Source: DATLGB01 sp963740765 (GTDB taxonomy: Bacteria > Actinomycetota > Thermoleophilia > Solirubrobacterales > Solirubrobacteraceae). Taken from it: a stretch of DNA of 64,000 nucleotides. The notes beneath the pieces are model-generated. The model did not search any database. It saw nothing but the letters and a program-made list of their open reading frames with translations, and was not told the origin of the DNA. Shown here piece after piece: positions 7,757 through 16,298 of the stretch (within the stretch, counting starts at the first letter, position 1; each line of letters starts with the position of its first letter). The translations under genes and the position numbers were made by a program. The stretch covers positions 74,585 to 138,584 of the forward strand of contig CAVUFN010000012.1 of the NCBI GenBank assembly GCA_963740765.1, written 5' to 3'.

Positions 7757-8701
7757 AGCGGCCGTGACGTGATCGGGACGTTCGAGCGGGCCCATGTGGC
7801 CCGACTCGGGCAGCTCGATCGCGGCCTCGCAGTGCGGCAGCGCCTCGGCGAGGCGCAGCGCGTGCGTCTTCGGGGTGAGGACGTCGTGCGTCCCGTACAG
7901 CACCGCGGCGGGGACGGTGATGTGCTGCACGTTGTCGAGCAGGTCCATGCGGCTCAGCTCGCGGCCGCAGCCGGACCGCACCCGCGGGTGGCACCTGAGC
8001 ACCATCTCCTCGCTGAAGCGGACGGCGGCCGGGCTGGCGTACTTGGACAGCGCGATGGCGCGGACGGCGCGGTGGCTGATCGGGTCCGGCCGGGGCGGCA
8101 GCGGGACGCCGGCGCCGAGCGCGACGCTGCCGATCACCTGGCGCACGCCGCCGAGCCGGTCGGGCGTGCGCAACAGCAACGACTCCGTGATCAGATCGCC
8201 GAGGCCGGTGTTGATCAGCGCGACGGCGCGGGCGCGCGCGGCGACGTCGTGATCGCCGGCCCAGGCCGCGATCGTCATGGCGCCGAGTGAGTGCCCGGCC
8301 AGCAGCGCGGGCCGGTCGAGGGTCGCTTGCAGGACGGCCTCGAGGTCGGCGCCGAAGGTGTCCAGTGACCAGTCGCCGTCCTCGGGGGCGCCGCTCCCGC
8401 CGTGGCCGCGCAGGTCGTAGGCGATCACCCGGTGGTCGGGCGCGAGGTCCTGGATCTGCAGGCGCCAGAACTTCGAGGAACAGGTCCAGCCGTGGATCAG
8501 GACGATGGGCGGCGCATCCTCGGGGCCGTGCAGCTCCACGTGGATGGGCGTGCCGCCGGCGCCGATGATCCTTCGAACCTCCGGTTCCGGCGCCTGCTGC
8601 AGACGGGCATGGAGGGGATCCTGCGCGACGCGCCTGCGGTCGCGCATGTCCGCCGCAGCGAGGCCCGCCAGGCTGGCTACCGCGAGTGATCGCTTCCGCA
8701 C
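7739..8701 (-). CDS. Alpha/beta-fold hydrolase
   Basis: A 320-residue alpha/beta hydrolase. The oxyanion-hole motif is IVLIHGWTCSSKFW (about residue 68), the nucleophile elbow LLAGHSLGA (Ser at about 138), the acid probably Asp in YGTHDVLTPK, and the base His in LPESGHMGPLE. All three catalytic residues are present, so it should be active; ester, lactone or epoxide substrates are all possible. The first ~20 residues (MRKRSLAVASLAGLAAAD) look like a weak export signal or anchor. The GTG start directly abuts the stop of the upstream coiled-coil gene, so the two are probably one transcript. Confidence 0.85.
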   Translation of the reverse strand: MRKRSLAVASLAGLAAADMRDRRRVAQDPLHARLQQAPEPEVRRIIGAGGTPIHVELHGPEDAPPIVLIHGWTCSSKFWRLQIQDLAPDHRVIAYDLRGHGGSGAPEDGDWSLDTFGADLEAVLQATLDRPALLAGHSLGAMTIAAWAGDHDVAARARAVALINTGLGDLITESLLLRTPDRLGGVRQVIGSVALGAGVPLPPRPDPISHRAVRAIALSKYASPAAVRFSEEMVLRCHPRVRSGCGRELSRMDLLDNVQHITVPAAVLYGTHDVLTPKTHALRLAEALPHCEAAIELPESGHMGPLERPDHVTAALLQLG

Positions 8702-9040
8702 TTAGGAGGCGGCGTGCTCGGCGCGGGCGCGGCGGCCGATCCGCGGGACCAGCGCGTCGATGCGCTTGAGCGACGTACCGAGCTTGACGACCTCGTCCTG
8801 GAGGGCGACGGTCGCGGACTCGATGCCGCCGACGGAGCCGTTGAGGCCCTGCACGTCGCCGCGCAGCGCCTCGATGCCGGTGACGGCCTGCTGAAGCTCC
8901 TTCCGCATCGACCGCATGTCGTGTTCGATGGAGGCGATGGAGCCGCCCAGCGTCTCCAGCGAGCAGAGGATGCGATCGAGCCGGTCGACAGCCGCGCCGG
9001 CGCTGCGCACGGCGGTCTGGAGCGGTGAGGCGAGACCCAT
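8702..9040 (-). CDS. Small coiled-coil protein of unknown function
   Basis: A 112-residue protein with no recognisable family. Residues ~15-98 show heptad-like spacing of Leu/Ile/Val (RLDRILCSLETLGGSIASIE, GIESATVALQDEVVKLGTSL), so a long coiled coil is likely. The short C-terminus is basic (RIGRRARAEHAAS). There is no signal peptide or membrane segment. TAGTTT lies 8 bases before the ATG, consistent with a leaderless mRNA. It is followed without gap by the alpha/beta hydrolase gene. A scaffold role is a guess. Confidence 0.6.
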   Translation of the reverse strand: MGLASPLQTAVRSAGAAVDRLDRILCSLETLGGSIASIEHDMRSMRKELQQAVTGIEALRGDVQGLNGSVGGIESATVALQDEVVKLGTSLKRIDALVPRIGRRARAEHAAS

Positions 9041-9048
9041 GTGGCGGG

Positions 9049-9054
9049 AAACTA
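9049..9054 (-). promoter_or_regulatory. -10 box upstream of the coiled-coil/hydrolase genes
   Basis: TAGTTT on the minus strand, 8 bases before ATG 9040. No Shine-Dalgarno is present. Confidence 0.4.
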
Positions 9055-9147
9055 CCGCACGGGCGGCACCGCGGCGCCGTCAGATGACGCAGTGTCATCA
9101 ACCGCCGGCAGGCAGTCGCGCCGGCCGCCCCGGGCCGTGCCGGCTTG

Positions 9148-9420
9148 TCAGGCCGACATCATCAAGATCTTGATGCCGCCGTCACGGCGGACCGCGATCG
9201 CCATGGACTTGCCCCGCCCGCCCAGCGCGAGGGCGTCGGAGAGATCCGCCTCGTCGTGCACGTCGCGTCCCCCGGCGACGAGGATCTCGTCGCCGGGTTG
9301 GACACCCGCCCGCGCGGCGGGGGAGTCTGCGCGGACGGATCGGACGCGTGCCCCGACTCCCGGCGCTGCCGTGCCGAGGATGACCCCCGCGGCGGCAAGA
9401 GGGACCAGGAAGCGGCGCAT
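9148..9420 (-). CDS. Small exported PDZ-domain protein
   Basis: Only 90 residues: a signal peptide (RRFLVPLAAAGVILGTAAPG) followed by one PDZ domain. The domain shows the usual Ala/Pro-rich pattern VRADSPAARAGVQPGDEILV and a DVHDEADLSDAL helix before the last strand. In HtrA-type proteases this is the C-terminal peptide-binding module, but here no protease domain is attached. The frame upstream (9421-9466) does not carry one either. It could be a stand-alone adaptor or the remnant of a larger protein. It lies directly downstream of the sensor kinase gene on the same strand. Confidence 0.7.
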   Translation of the reverse strand: MRRFLVPLAAAGVILGTAAPGVGARVRSVRADSPAARAGVQPGDEILVAGGRDVHDEADLSDALALGGRGKSMAIAVRRDGGIKILMMSA

Positions 9421-9466
9421 GAGACTTACTTTGCGTCAGCTACGTGTGCGCGAGCTAAGCGGAAGC

Positions 9467-10852
9467 TCATGGTTCGCTGAGGGGAAGCGTGACCCTGAAG
9501 CGCGCGCCGCCGCCGGTGGCGTTCTCGGCCGTCACCGCGCCGCCGTGAGCGTTCACGATGCGGGCCACGATCGCCAGCCCGAGGCCCGCCCCCGCACGGC
9601 CGCGCTCGCGCCCGCGCCCGGCGCGCCAGAAGCGCTCGAAGAGCGCGCCCGGGTCCCCCGGCGGCAGGCCGCCACCGTGGTCGCGGACGTCCAGCTCCGC
9701 CGATGCATCGCCGCTCGTCGCGACGCGCAGCTCGACCGGTGTGCCAGCCGGCGTGTGGGCGATGGCGTTGCGGACGAGGTTGTCGACGACCTGGCGCAGG
9801 CGACCGGGGTCGCCTTCCACGACGACCGGCCCGTCGGCGGACAGCGACAGGTCGCGGTCGGGTGCCGCCGCGCGCGCGGCCTCGACGGCGTCCCGGGCCA
9901 CCTGCGAGAGATCGACGTCCTCGCGCAGCAGTTCGCGCTCCTCGTCCATGCGCGCGAGCGTGAGCAGGTCGTCGACGAGCACGCCCATGCGCTTGGCCTC
10001 GGCCTCGATGCGCGCCATCGCCCCCTCCTGGTCCTTTCGAGACCCGAGCGCCCCCATCCGGTACAGCTCCGCGTAGCCCCGGATGGAGGCGAGCGGGGTG
10101 CGCAGCTCGTGGGACGCGTCGCTGAGGAAGCTGCGCAGGCGCTCCTCGGACGCGGTCCGCTCCGCGAACGCCGTCTCGATCTGACCGAGCATGCGGTTCA
10201 GCGCGAGGCCGAGCCGGCCGACCTCCGTGCGCTCCGTGGCCGGCTCGACGCGCTTGGCGAGGTCGCCGGCGGCGATCGCGCCCGCCGTACGTCCCATCCG
10301 CTCCAGCGGGGAGAGCCCGATCCGGACGAGCCACCACGCGGCGGCGGCCAGCGCCAGCAGCACCGCGGCCGCGACGACGAGCAGGATGCGCAGCAGGTCG
10401 CGCAGCGTCTCGTTGACGTCGGTCAGCGGCACCGCGACGACCAGCCTCCCGCCCCCGCGCAGGCTGGCGGCGACCACGCGGTAGCCGTCGGCGTCGACCA
10501 GGTGCGGGTCGTCGAGGTCCGTCGTGACGGGCGGGTCCTCAGGGAGGTCGGGACGCGCCGAGCTGCCGTAGCCGATCGTCGTCTTCTCGAGGACCCTGCC
10601 GGTCGCGCTGCGCACCTCGCCGTAGGTCCCGCCGGGGAGCTGGCGGTCCGGCGCCCGCGGGCCGCCGAAGCCGCCCGGCCCGCGATGATCGTCGAACTCC
10701 TCGGGCAGCTGGAAGAGCGCCGAGACCGCCTGCTTGTCGAGACGGTCGTAGAGCTGGCCGCGCAGGGCGGCGTAGCTCACGGCGCCGACCACGATCAGCC
10801 CGGCGGCCGACAGCGCGACGAGCAGCGCCAGCAGCCGAGCGCGAAGGCTCAC
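9467..10852 (-). CDS. Sensor histidine kinase
   Basis: A 461-residue two-component sensor. It has a TM helix at ~8-28, an extracytoplasmic loop of about 130 residues (with a GGFGGPRAPDRQLPGG stretch), a second TM at ~155-178 (LLRILLVVAAAVLLALAAAAW), and a HAMP linker to ~235. HisKA carries the phospho-acceptor in LSDASHELRTPLASI, and the HATPase_c has NLVRNAIAHTP (N box) and GAGLGLAIV (G box). The GTG start overlaps the response-regulator stop by 4 bases, giving a coupled pair. The TcrY/MprB-like layout suggests envelope sensing; the signal is unknown. Confidence 0.9.
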   Translation of the reverse strand: MSLRARLLALLVALSAAGLIVVGAVSYAALRGQLYDRLDKQAVSALFQLPEEFDDHRGPGGFGGPRAPDRQLPGGTYGEVRSATGRVLEKTTIGYGSSARPDLPEDPPVTTDLDDPHLVDADGYRVVAASLRGGGRLVVAVPLTDVNETLRDLLRILLVVAAAVLLALAAAAWWLVRIGLSPLERMGRTAGAIAAGDLAKRVEPATERTEVGRLGLALNRMLGQIETAFAERTASEERLRSFLSDASHELRTPLASIRGYAELYRMGALGSRKDQEGAMARIEAEAKRMGVLVDDLLTLARMDEERELLREDVDLSQVARDAVEAARAAAPDRDLSLSADGPVVVEGDPGRLRQVVDNLVRNAIAHTPAGTPVELRVATSGDASAELDVRDHGGGLPPGDPGALFERFWRAGRGRERGRAGAGLGLAIVARIVNAHGGAVTAENATGGGARFRVTLPLSEP

Positions 10853-11619
10853 CTCCGCGGGACCCGCAAGGCGTAGCCGACCCCGCGCACCGTCTGAATC
10901 AGCGCCGGGGCGGGGGGGTTCGTCTTGACGTCGAGCTTCTTGCGCAGGTAGCTGACGTAGGTCTCCAGCACGCGGGCGTCACCACCGAAGTCGTAGTCCC
11001 ACACGTGGTCGAGCAACTGGGAGCGGGTGAGGACGCGGCGCGGGTTGAGCAGGAAGAAGCGGAGCAGCCGGTACTCGGTCGCGGTCAGCTCCACGGGTTC
11101 GCCGGCGCGCTCGACCTCGCGGGTGTCCTCGTCCATCGTGATGTCCTCGAAGGCGAGGACGTTGGAGTCCGGCGCGGCGCCCCCGGTGCGCCGCAGGATG
11201 GTGCGGATGCGCGCAACGAGCTCCTCCAGGCTGAACGGCTTGGTGACGTAGTCGTCGCCGCCCGTCGTCAGGCCGCGGATCTTGTCCGCCGTCGCGTCGC
11301 GCGCGGTCAGGTAGACGATCGGGGGACACGCGCCGCCAAGCTTTCGAGCGACCTGGAAGCCCTCCATGTCGGGCAGCATCACGTCGAGGACCATCAGGTC
11401 GGGCCGGAAGTCGGCGACCTGCGCAAGGGCCTCCGCACCCGTCCCGGCGGAGGCGACCTCGAAGCCCTCGTAGCGGAGGGCCATCGAGATGACGTCGACG
11501 ATGTTGGGCTCATCGTCGACGACGAGGACCTTGGTCGGGCCCAGGGGTGCCGAGGCCGAATCGTTGGCGCCCTGGTGGCCGAGGCGGGCCCCCCTGTGGT
11601 CTCTTCCGTTCGTGGTCAC
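10849..11619 (-). CDS. OmpR-family response regulator
   Basis: A 256-residue regulator. After ~28 extra N-terminal residues comes the receiver (KVLVVDDEPNIVDVISMAL), with phospho-acceptor Asp in LMVLDVMLPDMEGF and Lys in DYVTKPFSLEELVARI. A winged-helix DNA-binding domain follows (LTATEYRLLRFFLLNPRRVL, and HVWDYDFGGDARVLETYVSY). It is the cognate regulator of the kinase it overlaps. The GTG start lies 4 bases past the acyl-CoA oxidase stop. CACAAT sits 6 bases before the start, a possible weak -10, so it may be transcribed both from the long upstream run and alone. Confidence 0.92.
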   Translation of the reverse strand: MTTNGRDHRGARLGHQGANDSASAPLGPTKVLVVDDEPNIVDVISMALRYEGFEVASAGTGAEALAQVADFRPDLMVLDVMLPDMEGFQVARKLGGACPPIVYLTARDATADKIRGLTTGGDDYVTKPFSLEELVARIRTILRRTGGAAPDSNVLAFEDITMDEDTREVERAGEPVELTATEYRLLRFFLLNPRRVLTRSQLLDHVWDYDFGGDARVLETYVSYLRKKLDVKTNPPAPALIQTVRGVGYALRVPRR

Positions 11620-11623
11620 GCAC

Positions 11624-13549
11624 TCATTGTGCGAGAGCCACCTGTGCGTTTGCTGGGAGTGGCAGCTGGTTCTCCGGGACGCCGAACGCCTCCACCAGCG
11701 CGGCGGCGTTGGGGCGCAGCTGCTCGCACAGGTGGTTGACCGCCTTCAGCACCGCCTTGGACGCGGTGGAGGACAGCTTGCCGTGCTCCTGGAACCAGCC
11801 GCGGTCACGCTCGACGTGCCACAGCGCGTACAGGCTGCAGAGCTGGTCCAGCACCTCCTTGACCGTCGGGTCCTCGGTCGCGTCCACCGCCCGGGCGAAG
11901 GACTCGAGGACGATCTTCTCCGTGTGGACGCGGGCGACGTCGACGACGTGGTCCTGCGTGTCGATGAGGACGCGGAAGGGGTCGTCGCCGGCGTCGATGC
12001 CGCCCTTCAGGCGCCGCGCCGCCGCGCCGCGCATGTGGTCCTCGCGCCAGCGGAACAGGTGCAGCTGGTGGTCGCGGTCGAGCAGATCGGGCTCGTCGCC
12101 CCGGAACGGCAGCAGGTCATCGGCGACCCGGCCCACCAGCTCGCGCACCGCGGTCCGCTCGGCGAACACCTCGAAGATCTGGCCGGCGTAGAACGCGACC
12201 GTGCCCAGCGGGTCGAGCTCCCCGAGCTCGTCGCGGAAGTCGGTGAGCAGGTTCTTGGCGACCAGCTGGCGCAGGACGAGGTTGTCGCCCTCGAAGGTCG
12301 TGAACACGTCGCAGTCCGCCTTCAGGGCCGCGAAGCGGTTGACGGTCAGGTAGCCGAGGCCGCCGCACGCCTCGCGGCACTCCTGGACGGTGTGCGTCGC
12401 GTGCCAGGTCGCCATCGCCTTGAGGGCCGCAGCGCGCGTCTCCAGCATGCGGCGCTCGTCGTCCGGCAGACCCTCGTCGCCGAAGGCGGCATGCGTGGTG
12501 GCGACGGACTCGGCCTGCGCGAAGTGCAGCGCGTAGGTGGTGGCGACGTCGGGCAGCAGCCGGCGCTGGTGGGTGCGGTAATCGAGCAGCAGCGTCTCGT
12601 CCTCGGAGCCGGGCGGGCCGAACTGGCGGCGCTTGAGCGCGTGGCGGACGGCGATGGTGGACGCGACCTTGGCGACGCTGATCGCGGCTCCGCCGACGGA
12701 CACGCGGCCCTGGATGAGCGTCCCGAGCATCGTGAAGAACCGCTTGTTCGGGTTCTCGATCGCGCTGTAGTAGACGCCGTCCTCGTCGACGGACGCGTAG
12801 TGGTCGAGCAGGGCATCGCGGTCCAGGCGGACGCCTTCGAAGCTGATGCGCCCGTTGTCGACGCCGTTGAGGCCGAGCTTGTGGCCGCAGTCCTCGATCG
12901 TGACGCCCTCGCAGACCTTGCCCTCCGCGTCGCGGATCGGGACGACGAAGCAGTGCACCCCGCGCGGCTCGCCGCCCACCTCGAGCTGGGCGAAGACCGC
13001 CGCCAGGCGTGCGTGACACGCGGCGTTGCCGATCCAGTCCTTGCGCGCGCTCTCGTGGGGTGTATTGATCGTGAAGCCGCCGTCCTCGTAGACGACCTGG
13101 GTCTGGACCTGCTGGACGTTGGAGCCGTGGAACGTCTCGCTCATCGCGAAACAGCCGGGGAGGTCCAGCGTCGCCGTGTCCTTGAGGTAGGCGTCGTGGT
13201 GCTTCTTGGTGCCGAGGTGCAGGACGGCGCCGCCCCACAGGCCGAACTGGACCCCGAACTTGACCACCAGGCTGAGGTCACCGAAGGCGAGCGTCTCGAA
13301 CGCGGCGATCGACCCGGCCACGTCCCCTTCGCCGCCGTACTCGATCGGGTAGGCGAGCCCGGTCTCCCCCTGCGCGGCCAGGCTCCGGGCGGTCTCGAAC
13401 ACCCACTGGCGGTAGTCGCCGCGGTCGATCTCGGGGTCGACGGGCGCGAGCTGCGGGGTATCGAGGAGGGCGCGGATGCGGCTGCGGACCTCGGCGTGCT
13501 CGCCGTCGAGGATGCGGCGCAGGGGAGCAGGGTCGAGCGGAGCGGTCAC
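11624..13549 (-). CDS. Acyl-CoA oxidase family flavoprotein
   Basis: A 641-residue protein matching peroxisomal-type acyl-CoA oxidases in length and order: an N-terminal helical domain, the central beta-domain motif CFAMSETFHGSNVQQVQT, the flavin/substrate region LGLNGVDNGRISFEGVRLDR, RFFTMLGTLIQGRVSVGGAA, and the C-terminal second helical domain with ACGGLGYLTVNRFAALKADC followed by TTFEGDNLVLRQLVAK (conserved Glu). The family oxidises acyl-CoA to trans-2-enoyl-CoA and passes electrons to O2 as H2O2. Bacterial members may act as dehydrogenases, which I cannot distinguish. Its start overlaps the ligase stop by 4 bases. Confidence 0.88.
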   Translation of the reverse strand: MTAPLDPAPLRRILDGEHAEVRSRIRALLDTPQLAPVDPEIDRGDYRQWVFETARSLAAQGETGLAYPIEYGGEGDVAGSIAAFETLAFGDLSLVVKFGVQFGLWGGAVLHLGTKKHHDAYLKDTATLDLPGCFAMSETFHGSNVQQVQTQVVYEDGGFTINTPHESARKDWIGNAACHARLAAVFAQLEVGGEPRGVHCFVVPIRDAEGKVCEGVTIEDCGHKLGLNGVDNGRISFEGVRLDRDALLDHYASVDEDGVYYSAIENPNKRFFTMLGTLIQGRVSVGGAAISVAKVASTIAVRHALKRRQFGPPGSEDETLLLDYRTHQRRLLPDVATTYALHFAQAESVATTHAAFGDEGLPDDERRMLETRAAALKAMATWHATHTVQECREACGGLGYLTVNRFAALKADCDVFTTFEGDNLVLRQLVAKNLLTDFRDELGELDPLGTVAFYAGQIFEVFAERTAVRELVGRVADDLLPFRGDEPDLLDRDHQLHLFRWREDHMRGAAARRLKGGIDAGDDPFRVLIDTQDHVVDVARVHTEKIVLESFARAVDATEDPTVKEVLDQLCSLYALWHVERDRGWFQEHGKLSSTASKAVLKAVNHLCEQLRPNAAALVEAFGVPENQLPLPANAQVALAQ

Positions 13550-14091
13550 GTACTGGAGTATGCCGCGCGCACGGCGTCTTCGACAGCGTCGAGTGGCCGG
13601 CCGACCTCGCCGACCGACCGCGGGTCGAAGGGCAGGTCGAGCGCGGCGTAGACGTCGGCGAGCACGGCCCGCACGGAGTCGGCGTCGGCGACGGTGAGGT
13701 TGGCACCGATCAGGTAGCGCCCACCGCGCACCCGCTGGGCGAGGCCGGCGACCTTGGCGCGGCCACCGACGTTGATGCTGTAGTCGCCCGGGCAGTACTC
13801 ACCGGCGACAGAACCCAGGCGCGCGTCGACCCCGATGCCGTTGAGCGCGGCGACCAGCGTGGCCGCGAAGCGCTCGAAGCGCGCGTGGATCCCGCCGAGG
13901 TCGCCGTCCCCCTCCTCCTCGATGACCAGCGAGCCAGGGCCGTAGGCGGCCGCGTGGCCGCCCGGCTCGCGCTCGAGGACGGCGAAGCCGTGGCGCGCAG
14001 CCGCAGCCTTCGCCTCGTCGTAGCCAGGCCTCAGGCGGTCGAGCCGGCCGAAGGCGACGGTCGGCTCGGGGCGGAGGATGCGCGTAGGCAC
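13546..14091 (-). CDS. Lipoate-protein ligase A family protein (short)
   Basis: A 181-residue member of the BPL/LplA/LipB family, which attaches or moves lipoyl/octanoyl groups to lysine of carrier domains. Visible motifs are AVLEREPGGHAAAYGPGSLV (family R-x-GG-A) and DYSINVGGRAKVAGLAQRV, which holds the catalytic Lys, followed by GRYLIGANL. It is about 50 residues shorter than usual LplA/LipM proteins at the N-terminus. The GTG start lies 61 bases inside bioF, and no family-like sequence appears further upstream in frame. Its place between bioF and an acyl-CoA oxidase gene is unusual. A biotinyl-ligase role is an alternative, but the motifs look LplA-like. Confidence 0.75.
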   Translation of the reverse strand: MPTRILRPEPTVAFGRLDRLRPGYDEAKAAAARHGFAVLEREPGGHAAAYGPGSLVIEEEGDGDLGGIHARFERFAATLVAALNGIGVDARLGSVAGEYCPGDYSINVGGRAKVAGLAQRVRGGRYLIGANLTVADADSVRAVLADVYAALDLPFDPRSVGEVGRPLDAVEDAVRAAYSST

Positions 14092-15128
14092 TCGTTCAGG
14101 ATCGCACCCGCGGCGCGCAGCTCGTCCGGGTCGTGGTCGGCGCGGGCGACGAGGCGCAGGCGGGCGGTGCCGTCCGGCACGGTCGGTGGGCGGATGGCCT
14201 GGGCGAAGACGCCCTGCGCGAGCGCGGCGGCCGAGACGGCCAGCGCGGTTTCGTTGTCCCCGGCGATCAGCGGGATGATCGGCATGTGATCCGGCCCACC
14301 CACCCCGCCGACCGCTTCCCGGAGCACGCGCGCGTTGGCGTGCAGGCGGGCCGTGCGGTCCTCGGTGCGCATGATGTGCAGCGCGGCGCGGGCCGCGCCC
14401 ACGGCCGCGGGCGGCAGCGCGGTCGAGTAGATGATCGGGCGGGCGCGGTTGACGAGCAGCGCCCGCGTGGTCCGGTCGCAGCCGATGAAGGCGCCGTAGC
14501 TGCCCAGTGCCTTGGACAGCGTGCCCACGATCACGTCGGCGTCCACCGCCCCTCGGACGACGCCGGTGTGGTGCGCGGCGTCGACGATCAGCCGGTTGCC
14601 GGTCGCGCGCAGGGCGCCGAGGTCGGCGATGTCGCCGTCCATGGAGAAGACCGCGTCCGTGACGATGGTGCCGGGGCCGTCCGGGATCGTGAGGTGGTCG
14701 TAGATGACCGTGTCGGCGCGGGAGAGCCGGCAGGCGTCGATGATCGAGGCGTGGTTGAGGGCGTCGGAGAAGATGACCTCGCCGGGACGCGTCAGCGCGG
14801 TCACCACGGCGAGGTTGGCCAGGTAGCCCGACCCCGCCAGCAGGCAGCTCTCCGTGCCCATGTAATCGGCGAGCTCCTCCTCGAGCTGCTCGTGCAGCGC
14901 GAGCGCGCCGCTCACCAGGCGCGAGGAGCCGGCGCCGGCGCCCCAGCGCTGGGCGGCCTCGGCGGCGGCGGCGCGGACCCGCGGATCACCGGCCAGGCCG
15001 AGGTAGTCGTTCGAGCACAGGTTGAGGACGTCGCGGCCGTCCAGCGATACGCGCGGCCCGCTCGCCGAGTCGATCCGGCGCAGCTCGCGCAGCAGTCCCG
15101 CCGCGCGCAGGTCGTCGAGCTCAGACAC
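14031..15128 (-). CDS. bioF: 8-amino-7-oxononanoate synthase
   Basis: A 365-residue PLP enzyme of the alpha-oxoamine synthase family. It condenses pimeloyl-thioester with L-alanine to KAPA, the first committed step of biotin ring assembly. Signatures are NLCSNDYLGLAGDPRV, GAGSSRLVSGALALHEQLEE, VDAAHHTGV and the PLP-lysine motif IVGTLSKALGSYGAFIG. The length is a little under E. coli BioF (384). The GTG start overlaps the bsaP stop by 8 bases. The last 61 bases overlap the ligase gene in another frame. Confidence 0.93.
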   Translation of the reverse strand: MSELDDLRAAGLLRELRRIDSASGPRVSLDGRDVLNLCSNDYLGLAGDPRVRAAAAEAAQRWGAGAGSSRLVSGALALHEQLEEELADYMGTESCLLAGSGYLANLAVVTALTRPGEVIFSDALNHASIIDACRLSRADTVIYDHLTIPDGPGTIVTDAVFSMDGDIADLGALRATGNRLIVDAAHHTGVVRGAVDADVIVGTLSKALGSYGAFIGCDRTTRALLVNRARPIIYSTALPPAAVGAARAALHIMRTEDRTARLHANARVLREAVGGVGGPDHMPIIPLIAGDNETALAVSAAALAQGVFAQAIRPPTVPDGTARLRLVARADHDPDELRAAGAILNECLRASSAPSRPSPSAGSTA

Positions 15129-15303
15129 GGACCGGATGGCCTTTCACGCACTCCGCCCGGTAGCCCGTCGGCAGCACCTGCACGACGAGCTTGCGCGCGC
15201 AGACGGTGCAGTAGCGCGGCGGGTCGGTCGCCGCGCGCCGCGCCCGGCAGCGCGCGTGGTCGCCCTCGGCGACGGGCTTGCCGCACGCGTCGCAGTACGC
15301 CAT
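15121..15303 (-). CDS. bsaP: Biotin synthase auxiliary protein BsaP
   Basis: A 60-residue protein between bioB and bioF. It carries two CxxC-type pairs: YCDACGKPVAEGDHARC at the N-terminus and PPRYCTVCARKLVVQVLPTG in the middle, plus a late Cys before KGHP. This pattern (YCxxCG, H..C..R, PPRYC..C.R.., VQV.P.G) is that of actinobacterial BsaP. BsaP works with BioB, apparently by supporting its sacrificial iron-sulfur cluster during sulfur insertion into dethiobiotin. Its ATG overlaps the bioB TGA by one base (TGATG), so the two are coupled. The identification is by motif reading and is strengthened by context. Confidence 0.85.
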   Translation of the reverse strand: MAYCDACGKPVAEGDHARCRARRAATDPPRYCTVCARKLVVQVLPTGYRAECVKGHPVRV

Positions 15304-16298
15304 CAGAGTGTCTTCTGGAGCTCCCGGATCGGCATCTCCAGCTCCGCGAGCAGGTCCAGGTCCTCGTCGGGGGTGCGCCCGAGCGTCGTCAGGTAGTTGC
15401 CGACGATGATCGCGTTGATGCCGCCGAGCATCCCCTGGCGCGCGCCGAGGTCCCCGAGCGTGAGCTCGCGGCCGCCGGCGAAGCGCAGGATCGTCCGCGG
15501 CAGCGCGAGGCGGAAGGCGGCGATGGCGCGCAGGGCGTCGGCCGGCTCCACGGTCTCGGCGTCGGCCAGCGGCGTGCCCGGGCGCGGGTCGAGGAAGTTC
15601 ATCGGGACCTCGTGCGGGTCGACCTCGGCAAGCTGGGCGGCCAGCTCCGCGCGCTGCTCGAGCGTCTCCCCCATCCCGAGCAGGCAGCCGCAGCAGACCT
15701 CCATGCCGCGGTCGCGGACGAGCTCCAACGTGTCCCGCCGCTCCTCCCACGAGTGCGTGGTGACGACCTCCCCGAAGTGGCTGCGCGCCGTCTCGAGGTT
15801 GTGGTTGTAGCGGTGGACGCCCATCGCCTGCAGCTCGTCGGCCTGCGCCTCGGTGAGGATGCCCAGCGAGCAGGCGACGTTGATGTCGACCGCCTCGCGG
15901 ATCGCGGCGACGGCGTCGGACACCTGCGCCATCAGGCGCACGTCCGGCCCGCGCACGGCGGCGACGATGCAGAACTCCGTCGCACCCGTGGCGGCCGTCT
16001 CCTTCGCGGCCTCGACCAGCGAGGGGATGTCGAGCTTCGCGGCGCGCACCGGCGTCTCGAAGCGGCCCGACTGCGAGCAGAAGTGGCAGTCCTCCGGGCA
16101 CCCGCCCGTCTTGATGGAGACGATGCCCTCGACCTCGACGCCCTCCCCGCACCAGCGCAGCCGCACCTCATGCGCCAGCGCCAGTGCCTCGTCGAGGCGC
16201 TCGTCCGGGAGCCGCAGCACCTCGAGCACCTGCGCCTCGTCGAGCCCGGTGCCCGCCTCGAGGACCTGGGTGCGGGCGATGTCGAGGATGTCGGTCAT
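15303..16298 (-). CDS. bioB: Biotin synthase
   Basis: A 331-residue radical-SAM enzyme converting dethiobiotin to biotin. The SAM-cluster motif is in TGGCPEDCHFCSQSGRF (CxxxCxxC). Also seen are IVAAVRGPD, the YNHNLETARSHF strand, GMGETLEQRAELAAQLAE, PMNFLDPRPGTPLA and the C-terminal GGRELTLGDLGARQGMLGG, whose Arg contacts the auxiliary cluster. The length is normal. The start overlaps the bioD stop by 4 bases, and bsaP follows with a 1-base overlap. The stretch QLAEVDPHEVPMNF is typical of actinobacterial BioB proteins that pair with BsaP (inference). Confidence 0.95.
   Translation of the reverse strand: MTDILDIARTQVLEAGTGLDEAQVLEVLRLPDERLDEALALAHEVRLRWCGEGVEVEGIVSIKTGGCPEDCHFCSQSGRFETPVRAAKLDIPSLVEAAKETAATGATEFCIVAAVRGPDVRLMAQVSDAVAAIREAVDINVACSLGILTEAQADELQAMGVHRYNHNLETARSHFGEVVTTHSWEERRDTLELVRDRGMEVCCGCLLGMGETLEQRAELAAQLAEVDPHEVPMNFLDPRPGTPLADAETVEPADALRAIAAFRLALPRTILRFAGGRELTLGDLGARQGMLGGINAIIVGNYLTTLGRTPDEDLDLLAELEMPIRELQKTL

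Noticed and set aside
11489..13651. Long plus-strand open frame (720 codons) opposite the acyl-CoA oxidase
   Set aside because: No recognisable domain; it is the antisense shadow of a clear 641-residue enzyme in GC-rich DNA.
15304..16152. N-terminal extension of BsaP through bioB
   Set aside because: Out-of-phase shadow of bioB; the BsaP motif starts at ATG 15303, which overlaps the bioB stop by one base.
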